Assembly: GCA_022729255.1 (NCBI GenBank)
Contig: JALDAG010000003.1
Coordinates: forward strand, 1-51,665
Direction of reading: 5' to 3'
Origin: Candidatus Nanohalarchaeota archaeon
GTDB taxonomy: Archaea; Nanohalarchaeota; Nanosalinia; Nanosalinales; Nanoanaerosalinaceae
Length of the DNA stretch: 51,665 nt
The notes under the pieces were generated by a model, which saw only the letters and a program-made list of their open reading frames with translations, searched no databases and was not told the origin of the DNA. A program made the translations under genes and the position numbers. Shown one piece after another: positions 16,914 to 25,936 of the stretch; within the stretch, counting starts at the first letter, position 1; each line of letters starts with the position of its first letter.

Positions 16914-18560
16914 TCATTCAACATCTAATATATCTAAAGCAGTAGCGTATGCAGGTCTTGTAACAGATATTCCTACAATCACACCTATAATCGTTGTGAT
17001 TGCGAAACCTCTTACAGCTCCTGCACCAATAGTCATTACAGGTATCATAGCTCCTATTGTGGATGCTGCTGAAGTGAAAATTATGAAGAAAGCTCTTTTT
17101 ACTCTCTTCTTTAACGATTTGATCCTTTCCCTAGTCCTTTCATCAGTAATGATAATCTGGTCGTCTACTCCTGTACCTACAGCGGAGATTATACCAGCTA
17201 TTGCTGCAAGATCCAATCCTGTGGAAAAGTTTATCATACCTATTAAAAACAGAGATACAACAGGAAGCATCAGTACAGTGAAATCGTTTTGTTTGAAACC
17301 TGTTATTAGACCTATCAGTGTAGGAGCACCAATTACAAGAACTACTATACCTATACCTCGAGCGGTATCAAAAAGATAAGAACCGTCCGCGAATATCCCT
17401 ATCATTATGAAAACTTCTGAAAAACCAGTTATTATTATAGGTAACGCGACTTTTGGAGTGTTGTACCTGATAAATATAAGTAATCCCACACCGATTACAG
17501 CCAAAAATATGGCTGTCAGCGCAACCCTCATAAATTCCTCTCCAAGAACAGCTGAAACAGTATCTGTTGAAGATATGGATATAGGAACGGGCAAAGCACC
17601 CGACTCAAGAACAGATTTAAGAGTGTTCATCTGCTCATAAGCTTCTTCTCTTGTAGGCTCTCCACCACTTATAGATGGTTCAGTTATAACCTGGTCTCTA
17701 AACACTGAAGCGACGTTCAAAGACGAAATTACTTCATTATCAAGTATTAATACTAGTTGTGTTCCTTCTAAATAAGTTGTGTCTTCTCCAGGAGACACTC
17801 CCCCTGCATCAAAGTTCTGTGCAAGATCTCTGAATCTTTCAGCTGCAGACCTATCAATAGATACTTGGAACTGGAACGGAAAGTTTCCGTTTTGTTCTCT
17901 ACCAACACCGGACCGGGAAGGATCTATATCAACACCTGTTATGTCTTCTCCTTTATACGCTACTAACCTTAAGTTGTACCTTCCTTCATCCGTTAAGTTA
18001 ACAAATTCAACTGGCACACTGTATTCAGAACCTTCAACGTCTTTTTCTTCTCCAACACCTATTTCCGTGTTGCCAAGAACTATGGATTCGTTTCTTCCTT
18101 CAAGTTCGAATTCAGAACCGCCTAATAATATTAAGTCTCCGTCCTCCGCTTCCATGGAAAGAGACGCTTTAAAAATACCTTCCCTGTCCACAATTTCTCT
18201 TAATTCTTCTGTTGTGGCTCCAGCCATCTCCATTTGGATAAAATTCTGGTCAGCGGTCAAACTACTTACTTGACGTATAGTCATGTCTTCAAGACCATAT
18301 GCATCAACTCTGGTTCTTAAAGTCCTTATGGTCTGTTCTATAGTGCTTTGTCTTTCTTCATAAGGAACATCAGATAGATCCGGCTCTATTAATATCCTTG
18401 CACCTCCAGCAAGATCCAAACCTTGTATAACATTAGTATCCAACCTTGTTGTGCCGTCCTCCGCTTCGACATAGTGAGGTCCTATGGCTAATAAAGCACC
18501 CATTAAGGCTGTTATAAGCATCCATATTCTCCATTCTTTCAATAATTCTTTGAGCACCAT
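16914..18560 (-). CDS. secD: Protein translocase subunit SecD
   Basis: Membrane component that helps the Sec channel move proteins outward. It is 548 aa: one N-terminal membrane segment (about 10-27), a large external P1 region opening with GLDLAGGARILIEPDL (the conserved D1 motif), and five C-terminal membrane segments in the RND-like fold. The region includes GAPTLIGLITGF and the conserved AAIAGIISAVGTGVDDQIII motif. Its ATG abuts the secF stop (TAA then ATG), so the two form a secF-secD operon, the archaeal arrangement. It converges on the NAC gene without spacer. Confidence 0.95.
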   Translation of the reverse strand: MVLKELLKEWRIWMLITALMGALLAIGPHYVEAEDGTTRLDTNVIQGLDLAGGARILIEPDLSDVPYEERQSTIEQTIRTLRTRVDAYGLEDMTIRQVSSLTADQNFIQMEMAGATTEELREIVDREGIFKASLSMEAEDGDLILLGGSEFELEGRNESIVLGNTEIGVGEEKDVEGSEYSVPVEFVNLTDEGRYNLRLVAYKGEDITGVDIDPSRSGVGREQNGNFPFQFQVSIDRSAAERFRDLAQNFDAGGVSPGEDTTYLEGTQLVLILDNEVISSLNVASVFRDQVITEPSISGGEPTREEAYEQMNTLKSVLESGALPVPISISSTDTVSAVLGEEFMRVALTAIFLAVIGVGLLIFIRYNTPKVALPIIITGFSEVFIMIGIFADGSYLFDTARGIGIVVLVIGAPTLIGLITGFKQNDFTVLMLPVVSLFLIGMINFSTGLDLAAIAGIISAVGTGVDDQIIITDERTRERIKSLKKRVKRAFFIIFTSAASTIGAMIPVMTIGAGAVRGFAITTIIGVIVGISVTRPAYATALDILDVE

Positions 18561-19460
18561 TTATATCTTCCCTTCGTCGTGCATCTTTAATATCGCTGCG
18601 TTTCCAAGCCATGTGATAGGCATATCGATTGCTAATCCCATTATCATAACCGCTGCTATCTGATCCAAAACAGGAGAAGTTGATACTAGTAAAAGGATGG
18701 TGAACGCGACTATTCCTCCTGAAGACATGGTTGTACCTGTTGCTATCGAATCCCTGATTCTTTCTTTCAGACTTCCCTCTCTCTGTTTTAACACCCTTGT
18801 AGATAGAACTATGTCGGTGTCTACTGAATAACCTATAAGCATTAAAAGAGCAGCAAGAGATCCTAAAGTTAGGTTAATACCTATTACATTCATGCCAGCC
18901 ATTGCAAACATTATCACAGAAACAGCTGATAAAATAACCGCTATAGAAGGCACAAAAGACCTAAAAGCAACGAAAATAGCTGTAGACATAATTAAAAACG
19001 CAATGACAACAGCTAACTGTGCTTCAAACAAAAATCCTTCTGAAACCGCAGCCCCCATCGTACTGATACTTATATCTTCAAAATCCTCTATCCCTGCACC
19101 TAAAAGGATTTCTTCTATCTCTGAACGGCTTTCGATCTCTGTCTGTGTCTCCAATAAAATCCATCTCTGCTCTCCTCTTGACAACTGTCGCACATTCAAA
19201 TTTTCAAGTTCTCCTTCAAGAGACTCCGATATCATATCTATTGAAACGTCATCAGGAGCTCTGAACTGCACCTCAGTTCCTCCTGTAAACTCTATTCCCA
19301 AACTCACAACATAACCTGTATTTGCATAGGTTATTCCTAAAACAGTAACAGAGAAAACAATTATCGCTAACGGAACTAACATCCATTTTGTGGAGTTATC
19401 AAATATATTGCTGGTTCCCTGTTCAAATTTTTCATTGATTTTTTCCCTAAGTTCGGACAT
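18561..19460 (-). CDS. secF: Protein translocase subunit SecF
   Basis: Partner of SecD, 299 aa, six membrane segments. Family marks: GIEFTGGTEVQFRAP after the first segment, and SLAALLMLIGYSVDTDIVLSTRVL in the central membrane part, followed by SIATGTTMSSGGIVAFTILL. The start ATG is at 19,460. It shares a 55-base divergent gap with aglB; a TATA-like TTTAAAAT in that gap could serve both directions with short leaders. It is first of the secF-secD pair. Proximity to AglB fits a role in exporting and modifying surface proteins, though that link is inference. Confidence 0.95.
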   Translation of the reverse strand: MSELREKINEKFEQGTSNIFDNSTKWMLVPLAIIVFSVTVLGITYANTGYVVSLGIEFTGGTEVQFRAPDDVSIDMISESLEGELENLNVRQLSRGEQRWILLETQTEIESRSEIEEILLGAGIEDFEDISISTMGAAVSEGFLFEAQLAVVIAFLIMSTAIFVAFRSFVPSIAVILSAVSVIMFAMAGMNVIGINLTLGSLAALLMLIGYSVDTDIVLSTRVLKQREGSLKERIRDSIATGTTMSSGGIVAFTILLLVSTSPVLDQIAAVMIMGLAIDMPITWLGNAAILKMHDEGKI

Positions 19461-19515
19461 ACAGTTAAAGAGATTGGTTAACTATTTTAAATCTAACTTG
19501 TTAACCCTAAATTTA
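19461..19515. promoter_or_regulatory. Shared divergent promoter of secF-secD and aglB
   Basis: Only 55 bases separate the two starts. An almost symmetric TATTTTAAAT near 19,483-19,492 is read as TATA-like on both strands and lies about 26-30 bases from each start codon, so both messages should have very short leaders. Competition for one TATA-binding protein site may couple export and glycosylation genes; that is inference. Confidence 0.45.
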
Positions 19516-22206
19516 ATGGGTAAAATAGACAAAGGCATAGATTTTTTTAGAAATAATCTTGAACCTAAAAAGGCGGTTTATGGAATAATTCTTTTTGCAA
19601 TATTTATTCTTGCTCTATGGGTAAGGTTCATCCCTGTCGAAAATATGGAATATATACAAGCTCTAGATCCTTACATGATAACCAGGATGTCCGCTTCAAT
19701 AGCTGAATCAGGTAGCTTACCAGCTGTAGATGTTTTAAGATATTTCCCTTATTTTAATCCAACTTACATGATAAATGAAGGAACTGTTGTTATACCGGCA
19801 TTAATGTTTCAGGTCGCAAGACAGTTCGGAACAGACTTTCTAACATGGGCCCAGTTTTATCCCGCATTGATGGGGGCTTTAGCAGTTATTCCTTTATATT
19901 TCGTAGGAAAAAAGATGTTTGATAAGAAGGCAGGATTGTTCGCGGCTTTCTTCCTTGCAACGTCTGTAGCGGTTATGCACAGGTCTTCAGCAGGCTGGTT
20001 CGGTAAAGAACCTCCAGCTATGTTTTTGATGATCACATCAATATACTTTTTCTTTAAAGCCTGGGATGAAAACAAGTGGTGGCCGGGCATAGTTTCAGGT
20101 GTTTTATTAGGTATTTCAGGAACAGCATGGGGAGGAACAAGGTTTCTGTATATGCTTTACCCTATCACAGTTATAGGATTTGTTGCGTTATTACCTATCG
20201 TAGGTTCTGTTTTTGTCGCTATATTTGATGGCGAAATGAAAAAGTTAGAGGTTGACAGAGTTTTCAAGGCATTCGCGCCGGTTGCATTGTTAGGTACTCC
20301 TATAACGATCATTCTTGATGGTTCTGCCAACACCCTAAGTTTTCCCAATACATACACCTATTTCCACCTTGCTGTTCTTGGTTTTCTAACAGCCAGATAC
20401 TTTATTGAAAAGTTCGAGTTAGTATCGGAGGACAACGTACCTTATATATCGCATTCTCTGGTATTGATAGGAGGATTAGCTTTGTTATTATCTCCTATTT
20501 ATTCTCAGACAGTTGCGGACACAACATCCTCCGTTATTAGAAACGCTTTACAGGATTCAACAGGGGTGATAGGAGGTACTGTGGCAGAAAACACGCCTTC
20601 CACGATCGACGAGGTTGTAGTTCAACTTGGAGCTTCAATGAGTGGAGAAACATTCCCTATGTTAGAGAACTTCGCTGACTATTTAAGCGGATGGACTTTT
20701 GGATTAATAGGGTTTGGAATCCTTTCCGTGTTTTTAATCTGTGTTTTCCTAAGGCATTACTTTGATTTGGAAGAAGTGAGTAAGAACATAGTTGTTGGAG
20801 GCGTTTCAATAGCTGTTTCAGCGATATCTTATATTACATATTACGGTTTGGCTGGAGAAGGAATAACCGGGTTTGTACCTGCCATTGTTTTAACCACTAT
20901 TACTACGTCAGCTGTTTTTTCATACGATTCATTCACAAAAAAAGATTTTGAGCAGTGGAAAGTAGTTGTTTTACTGTTTTGGTTGCTGTTTTTCATCCTC
21001 TCCATTTATATCAGTGAATTACTACTTATAGCCGTTCTAGGTGCTTTGCAAGGAGTTTTCTTAGTTTTCCAGGGAGGAGAAAAGATTTCTGTAGAGTTTG
21101 AATGGTCGTACCTTATAATCGTGGTGTGGATTACTTCAACGATCTATGGTGCAACGAGAAGATCGAGACTTTTCATACTTACAGGCGCCCCGGTAGCTTT
21201 GTTCGCAGGATTAGGGGTTTCCAAATCATTGGATTACGTCAAGAGCTGCAATTTATGGGAAACACTGTCTGAAAAAATAAATAATGACGTTGTGGTGCCG
21301 GCATTAACATTAGGGCTAACAATTATTTTACTGGTTGCTATGGTGACTGTGAATGTTGCAGCGGTTAACGTGAGAGCTAATCAGTTAGGAGGATCTCCAG
21401 AACAACCGTGGTACGAGGCTTTTGAGTACATGAGAGAAGAAACTCCGGAAGGATCTGTGATGCTTTCATGGTGGGACTATGGTTACTGGACTCAATCCAT
21501 AGGAGAAAGACCTACGATAGCGGATGGAGGAAACCACGGACACTACTTAAATGAAAATGTTACGGAAAGAGTTAATTATCCTATAGCAGAGTTTTTGTCG
21601 TCCAGCGAACCCGAAAACCACACTGACTGGCTTGAAATGTACGGAGCCGACTATATTTTCCTAGATAGCACCATGATAGGGAAATATTCTGCTGTATCTC
21701 AGATAGCTCGAAGATCCAACGAGGACTTTCATAGAATGCAGGAACTGAACTGCAAGTTTGATCAGAACACAGGAGCATGCAGAACTTCTCAACTTGAAGA
21801 CAATACGGTAATACATTATGATATGGGAGGAGAAATGGAACTTCTTTTACCCTTGGATATGATGGAGGAAGAACTACAGTTTACAGCCACACCAATTATG
21901 CGGTATGGTGGAGAAACAAGAGAAGTGGCTAATGTTTGTTCTGAACAAGGACTGATAAACTTTGAGGAAGGAGGGTCGACAGGAGGTTTCAACGAAGCGC
22001 TCACAGAAACATTCCAGCAAAATAGACCTTTTGGAGGATGTGTTTCCGTGCATCCATACTACGGGCCTTCAAGGCTTGTAATGGTGCCTCCCGCCATAAT
22101 GGATTCCACTCTTGTGAGGCTGTATTTGATGGATGGCGAAGACATAGATTTTGTTGAAAAAGTGTTTGATAACGGCTATGTAAAGATGTGGGAGATACAG
22201 AGGTGA
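19516..22206 (+). CDS. aglB: Oligosaccharyltransferase AglB (STT3 family)
   Basis: Transfers a lipid-linked glycan to Asn of secreted proteins on the outer face of the membrane. The protein is 896 aa from the ATG at 19,516; an upstream in-frame extension overlaps secF and is rejected. It has a hydrophobic N-terminal half with about a dozen membrane segments, and an early acidic motif (QALDPYMITR) fits the first catalytic Asp region. A soluble C-terminal half carries the signature WWDYG at 652-656, with flanking SIGERPTIADGG. A TATA-like TTTTAAAT about 25-30 bases upstream implies a very short leader. The stop overlaps the ribosome site of the next gene, so aglB heads a glycosylation operon. 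Confidence 0.96.
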   Translation: MGKIDKGIDFFRNNLEPKKAVYGIILFAIFILALWVRFIPVENMEYIQALDPYMITRMSASIAESGSLPAVDVLRYFPYFNPTYMINEGTVVIPALMFQVARQFGTDFLTWAQFYPALMGALAVIPLYFVGKKMFDKKAGLFAAFFLATSVAVMHRSSAGWFGKEPPAMFLMITSIYFFFKAWDENKWWPGIVSGVLLGISGTAWGGTRFLYMLYPITVIGFVALLPIVGSVFVAIFDGEMKKLEVDRVFKAFAPVALLGTPITIILDGSANTLSFPNTYTYFHLAVLGFLTARYFIEKFELVSEDNVPYISHSLVLIGGLALLLSPIYSQTVADTTSSVIRNALQDSTGVIGGTVAENTPSTIDEVVVQLGASMSGETFPMLENFADYLSGWTFGLIGFGILSVFLICVFLRHYFDLEEVSKNIVVGGVSIAVSAISYITYYGLAGEGITGFVPAIVLTTITTSAVFSYDSFTKKDFEQWKVVVLLFWLLFFILSIYISELLLIAVLGALQGVFLVFQGGEKISVEFEWSYLIIVVWITSTIYGATRRSRLFILTGAPVALFAGLGVSKSLDYVKSCNLWETLSEKINNDVVVPALTLGLTIILLVAMVTVNVAAVNVRANQLGGSPEQPWYEAFEYMREETPEGSVMLSWWDYGYWTQSIGERPTIADGGNHGHYLNENVTERVNYPIAEFLSSSEPENHTDWLEMYGADYIFLDSTMIGKYSAVSQIARRSNEDFHRMQELNCKFDQNTGACRTSQLEDNTVIHYDMGGEMELLLPLDMMEEELQFTATPIMRYGGETREVANVCSEQGLINFEEGGSTGGFNEALTETFQQNRPFGGCVSVHPYYGPSRLVMVPPAIMDSTLVRLYLMDGEDIDFVEKVFDNGYVKMWEIQR

Positions 22207-22212
22207 GGCGAT

Positions 22213-23223
22213 TTGTGGACCATATTTATTTCAGTATTAGCAGGGTTCGTCACCACTCTGGTTTTGACCCCTATTTCGATTGATTTTCTAAGGTCTTCAG
22301 GGATAGTTGGAAAAGACCAGCAGAAAAAAGGCAAACCTGTTTTACCGACTTCAGGAGGCATTTCAGTTCTTTTTGGATTTATAACCTCCGTGAGCGTGTT
22401 TATAGGGTTGAGAACGTTCCTATTCCTCCCTATTGATAATTCTCTTGTTTTGGCTTCACTTTCCTCAGTTATCATAATCGGGTTAATAGGTCTGATGGAC
22501 GACATACATGTTAAGGAAAAGGCAGAGAAGGTTAAGATGGAAAGCCAATTATCCGTTGGATTCAGAAAGGGATGGGTCAAACCTTTGTTTGTTGTGCCAG
22601 CTGCACTTCCACTGATGGTCGTCAGGGCAGGACAGTCCTCCATGGTGTTGCCTTTACTTGGTTCTGTGGACTTCGGGATATTGTATCCTCTTCTACTGAT
22701 CCCTATCGGGGTAGTGTGCGTTTCCAATGGAACTAATTTGTTAGCAGGTCAAAACGGACTTGAAGCTGGTACAGGAGCTATAGCGCTTTTCTCAATAGGC
22801 GTGTTTTCTCTTATCCACAACCAATTTGAAGCCGCGGCATTGTCCCTTTCCATGTCTTTCTGTTTATTGGCCTTCTTAAAATACAACTTTTATCCCGCGA
22901 AAATACTTCCCGGTGATTCTTTGACGTTTTCCTTTGGAGCTGTCATTGTTGCTTCGGCAATAATAGGAAACGTTCAGAGGTTCGCAGTTATAGTGTTCAT
23001 TCCTTGGATAATAGAGGCTTTTCTTAAACTAAGATCGAAATTCAAGGCAAGTTCCCTTGGAAATCTTCAGGAAGACGGATCTCTAAAGTCAAAACATGAC
23101 AAGATATACTCTTTGAGCCATATTTTTATGAGGATGGAGGGCATGACAGAGAAAAAAATCGTTGTTAGCATGTATTTCGTGGAAACAGCAATCTGTCTTT
23201 TGGCTTTTATAATCTTTTTGTAA
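22213..23223 (+). CDS. Polyprenyl-phosphate GlcNAc-1-phosphate transferase-like (GT4/MraY family)
   Basis: Integral membrane enzyme likely to start lipid-linked glycan assembly by moving a sugar-1-phosphate to dolichyl phosphate. It is 336 aa with about ten segments. Family motifs seen: PTSGGISVLFG near the N-terminus, GLMDDIHVKEK (catalytic Asp pair), VSNGTNLLAGQNGLEAG, LPGDSLTFSFGA, and the late SLSHIFMRMEG. The sequence is closer to the eukaryotic and archaeal GPT side than to bacterial MraY, judged by NGTN-GQNG. The start is a TTG at 22,213 with GAGGTGA six bases before it, lying over the aglB stop. The exact sugar donor cannot be read from sequence. Confidence 0.88.
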   Translation: MWTIFISVLAGFVTTLVLTPISIDFLRSSGIVGKDQQKKGKPVLPTSGGISVLFGFITSVSVFIGLRTFLFLPIDNSLVLASLSSVIIIGLIGLMDDIHVKEKAEKVKMESQLSVGFRKGWVKPLFVVPAALPLMVVRAGQSSMVLPLLGSVDFGILYPLLLIPIGVVCVSNGTNLLAGQNGLEAGTGAIALFSIGVFSLIHNQFEAAALSLSMSFCLLAFLKYNFYPAKILPGDSLTFSFGAVIVASAIIGNVQRFAVIVFIPWIIEAFLKLRSKFKASSLGNLQEDGSLKSKHDKIYSLSHIFMRMEGMTEKKIVVSMYFVETAICLLAFIIFL

Positions 23224-23246
23224 TTCGAGATTAAAAACCAATAATT

Positions 23247-24173
23247 ATGGATAAGTCTAAAAAGGCAAGGATATTTGTCAGCACTTTAGTTATCCTGGCC
23301 GGATTTTACTATGTTTTTACCGGGGTTTCTTTTTCAGATGTTTTTCAGGAAATAGCGGGTTTGAACCCTGTTGCAATACTAGCCTTTTTTTCCGTCCAGC
23401 TTTTTATCATCCTTCTTATGAGTTATAGGTGGAAGTGTGTGATAGCTGAAAAAGGCGTTGAGCTTAAACTCTGGGATTCCTTTAGGTACTACAATATCTC
23501 GTTTTTTGTCAATTTTTTCCTTCCTGCTCGTGCTGGAGACCTTTACAGAGGTTATTTATCATCCAAAAAAGACTTTATCGATTCCTCGTTGATAGTTTTG
23601 AAGGAAAGGTTGTTTGACTTGGTAGTGTTGATGTTTTTCTTTTCTATCCTTGTAATAACGATTTTTGAAAGGTTCACGAGTTATCTGATGGTTATTTTTA
23701 TGGTTTTATCGGCAGGAATTTTTATCTACTTTTTCTTTGAAAAGATAGAGAGAACACCGTTTCTTAACGAAAAATATGTCTTGTTCAGATCTTCTTTTAT
23801 AGAAGCGGTCAGAACAAGAAGGAAGGTCTTTTATCTGTTGTTAACAGCTTTCACATGGCTGGTGGAAGTTTTAAAAACGTTCATAGTTTTTTATGGACTG
23901 GGCATAGAAGCTGATTTGTTTTTGATAGCTTTTTTCACATTTTCTTGGTCGCTTGTTGCTGCCATCCCCGTAAGCCCGTCAGGCCTAGGCTCTTCAGAAG
24001 CAGTAACCCTTTTTATTCTTTTATCTTACGGCATTCTAAGAACTGAAGCAGCATCTCTGGTTTTGATGTATAGAGGTCTTTTATTAGCGATGACACTAAT
24101 TTTTGGAGGGTTTTTCTATGTGAGAGACGTTTTGAAAAACACAGATGTGAAAAAACCCCGGGATCACTCATAA
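23247..24173 (+). CDS. Flippase-like membrane protein, LPG-synthase TM family
   Basis: 308-aa membrane protein of the lysylphosphatidylglycerol-synthase transmembrane family (PF03706, UPF0104), related to AglD-neighbour and flippase-like proteins in archaea. Seen: seven or eight hydrophobic segments; the motif NFFLPARAGDLYRGYLSS (conserved Pro, Arg-Gly-Asp and Arg); KERLFDLVVL; and IPVSPSGLGSSEAV near the C-terminus. It follows the GlcNAc-1-P transferase gene by 23 bases and probably belongs to the same operon, which suggests a job in moving or modifying lipid-linked sugars. Its last ten bases overlap the end of the convergent cupin gene. Confidence 0.88.
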   Translation: MDKSKKARIFVSTLVILAGFYYVFTGVSFSDVFQEIAGLNPVAILAFFSVQLFIILLMSYRWKCVIAEKGVELKLWDSFRYYNISFFVNFFLPARAGDLYRGYLSSKKDFIDSSLIVLKERLFDLVVLMFFFSILVITIFERFTSYLMVIFMVLSAGIFIYFFFEKIERTPFLNEKYVLFRSSFIEAVRTRRKVFYLLLTAFTWLVEVLKTFIVFYGLGIEADLFLIAFFTFSWSLVAAIPVSPSGLGSSEAVTLFILLSYGILRTEAASLVLMYRGLLLAMTLIFGGFFYVRDVLKNTDVKKPRDHS

Positions 24174-24517
24174 GGGTTTTCAAGTATGTCTACATCGTCT
24201 TTGTTGAACGGGAATATGATCTTCAACACTTCTGATACGCCGTCCTCAAGATTTTCGATCTGATGAGGCAGGTTAGACTCGATGAAGTGAGATTCTCCTT
24301 CGACAAGCTCGTAAAAATCATCGTCAGATCTCAAATTAATAGCTCCTTTCAAAACATAAAGGATTACGTTAGCCTTTCTGTGTCTTTCAAGCTCTGTCAT
24401 CTCCCCTAGTTCCACAATAGATTTCTTTATCACGAGGTTCCCGTATTTTTCCTCGTTTTTTATGTCGGTGTTTATTATGAATTCTTCCGCACCCCAAGGA
24501 GTGTCTTTTTGACTCAT
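24164..24517 (-). CDS. Small cupin-domain protein
   Basis: 117-aa single-domain cupin, similar in pattern to the C-terminal part of mannose-6-phosphate isomerase/GDP-mannose pyrophosphorylase proteins. The opening TPWGAEEFIIN recalls the KPWG-x-E start of that group. Strand motifs KSIVELGEMTELERHRKANVI and YVLKGAINL..GESHFIESNLPHQIEN give His-Arg-His and the late Pro-His that normally bind metal. It overlaps the flippase-like gene tail to tail by ten bases and sits 34 bases after the epimerase-like gene on the same strand. A sugar-isomerase or sugar-binding role would suit the cluster but is not proven. Confidence 0.8.
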   Translation of the reverse strand: MSQKDTPWGAEEFIINTDIKNEEKYGNLVIKKSIVELGEMTELERHRKANVILYVLKGAINLRSDDDFYELVEGESHFIESNLPHQIENLEDGVSEVLKIIFPFNKDDVDILENPYE

Positions 24518-24551
24518 AAAGAAAAGTTAAGTTCAACGATTTTAACTCTTA

Positions 24552-25928
24552 CTAAAGGTATGAAAACTTCGACATGCTCTCGTTGTGGAAACCTTTTCTA
24601 TCGCTTGTCCACTCAAAAAGATCTCTGTCGTACATCTTAATAAGGAAATTGATTATTTTGGTGCCCACTTCTGAACCATAAAGCTTTTCACCGTTTTTCA
24701 TCCTTTTTATCAGTTCTTCGTTTTCATACACGTGTTCAACCATCATTCTAACAAACTTTCCTGAAACAGGAGGAACCAATATATTGGTATTAGCCTTGAA
24801 AACAGTTTCAGGTCTGTCCGTATTGAATCTAACTGTCATACAGATCGTTTCCTCAATATGGTTCAGTTCTTCCTGCATGCTGCCTGAGTCAGTAAGAGCG
24901 GCAAAGCACTTGCCTGATTTAAAGAATTCGTATACATGAGCATGTTTTTTCCAAAGTCCAGTGAATAAAAAGTTTTCATGGTTTTTTTCAAGCCTTTTAA
25001 TTTTCTTTCTAAGGTCATAAGCGTCCAATGCTTTTTTTGTAGCGTTCATCTCAACAAAGTTCACGTTGAAACCGCTCTCAACCAGCTCAATTACACCTTC
25101 TATTATTGCGGAAAACCTTCCGGGCTGCAGGTTCGCTCTTCTGTGTATGTCAACACGTATCCAGTCATCTCTTTTTTCGAGTTCGGGGTATACATCAAAA
25201 ACAGATTCTTCAGAAGGAGCCATGGTTTTCATCTGTATAGCGTCAACAACCGAGTTTCCCACGACCTCCATGTTTTTTCTTCCACCGGATTCTTCGTGGT
25301 AGCCTTCCCTTAAAAGGTGTTGCTTGTTTGTTTCAGTTGGAGGAAAAAGATACTGAGACCCCGCCGAACCGATGAAAGTATTGTACTGCTCTGGAAAAGG
25401 CTCATTTCTTTCTATATTCCATTCTCCGTTAAACTGTTCATTTATGAAATCGTTTATAGGGTAAAAATCAGTTGTTTTTGGAGCCATACCTCTCAATCCT
25501 GCCTCGTTGTGAGCTGATTTCTGATTAGTTGCAAACATCCAGGCCTGAGGAACTATTCCTGCTGCTAATGTGTCTCCATGAACTATAGGAAGGACTTTTT
25601 TGCCCTCATATTTTTTCAGATGCTCTGCGAGTTTCTTAGTTTTTGTCATTATCTCTGCGGTTTTCTGGCTTAAACCACCTCTAATATTCAGATTAGCTCC
25701 TAAATTATCATTAAGACCGTATTCCTCCATTCCGTGACTTAAAAGTTCGTCGTAATGCTGCCCCGTGTGTATGACAAAAGAAGGAACATCAAAGTTTTTC
25801 GCTGCTTCCATCAAAGGAGCTTGTTTGTAGAAGTCAGGTTTTGTAGATGTTACAATCGCTAAAACAAAATCTCCTTTTTCCATCTGTCTACTGATAAATT
25901 CTTCATGTATCTCCATTCCTTTTTCCAT
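24552..25928 (-). CDS. Divergent UDP-GlcNAc 2-epimerase family protein
   Basis: Cytoplasmic GT-B-fold enzyme of the WecB family, which interconverts UDP-GlcNAc and UDP-ManNAc. Seen: the N-terminal FVLAIVTSTKPDFYKQAPLM where the family has GTRPE-x-IK-x-x-P; HTGQHYDELLS; PIVHGDTLAA; HNEAGLRG; a central VDIHRRANL; and the C-terminal LTDSGSMQEEL. The Gly-Thr-Arg of the first motif is replaced (Ser-Thr-Lys), and at 458 aa it is longer than the usual 360-390, with extra sequence around 160-230. So it may use a different nucleotide sugar. It starts nine bases after the RHH-nucleotidyltransferase gene, with GAGTGGT as ribosome site, implying one operon. Confidence 0.85.
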   Translation of the reverse strand: MEKGMEIHEEFISRQMEKGDFVLAIVTSTKPDFYKQAPLMEAAKNFDVPSFVIHTGQHYDELLSHGMEEYGLNDNLGANLNIRGGLSQKTAEIMTKTKKLAEHLKKYEGKKVLPIVHGDTLAAGIVPQAWMFATNQKSAHNEAGLRGMAPKTTDFYPINDFINEQFNGEWNIERNEPFPEQYNTFIGSAGSQYLFPPTETNKQHLLREGYHEESGGRKNMEVVGNSVVDAIQMKTMAPSEESVFDVYPELEKRDDWIRVDIHRRANLQPGRFSAIIEGVIELVESGFNVNFVEMNATKKALDAYDLRKKIKRLEKNHENFLFTGLWKKHAHVYEFFKSGKCFAALTDSGSMQEELNHIEETICMTVRFNTDRPETVFKANTNILVPPVSGKFVRMMVEHVYENEELIKRMKNGEKLYGSEVGTKIINFLIKMYDRDLFEWTSDRKGFHNESMSKFSYL

Positions 25929-25936
25929 TTTACCAC

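Noticed and set aside
19390..19515. N-terminal extension of AglB
   Set aside because: It overlaps secF antisense and the promoter gap and is unlike AglB N-termini.
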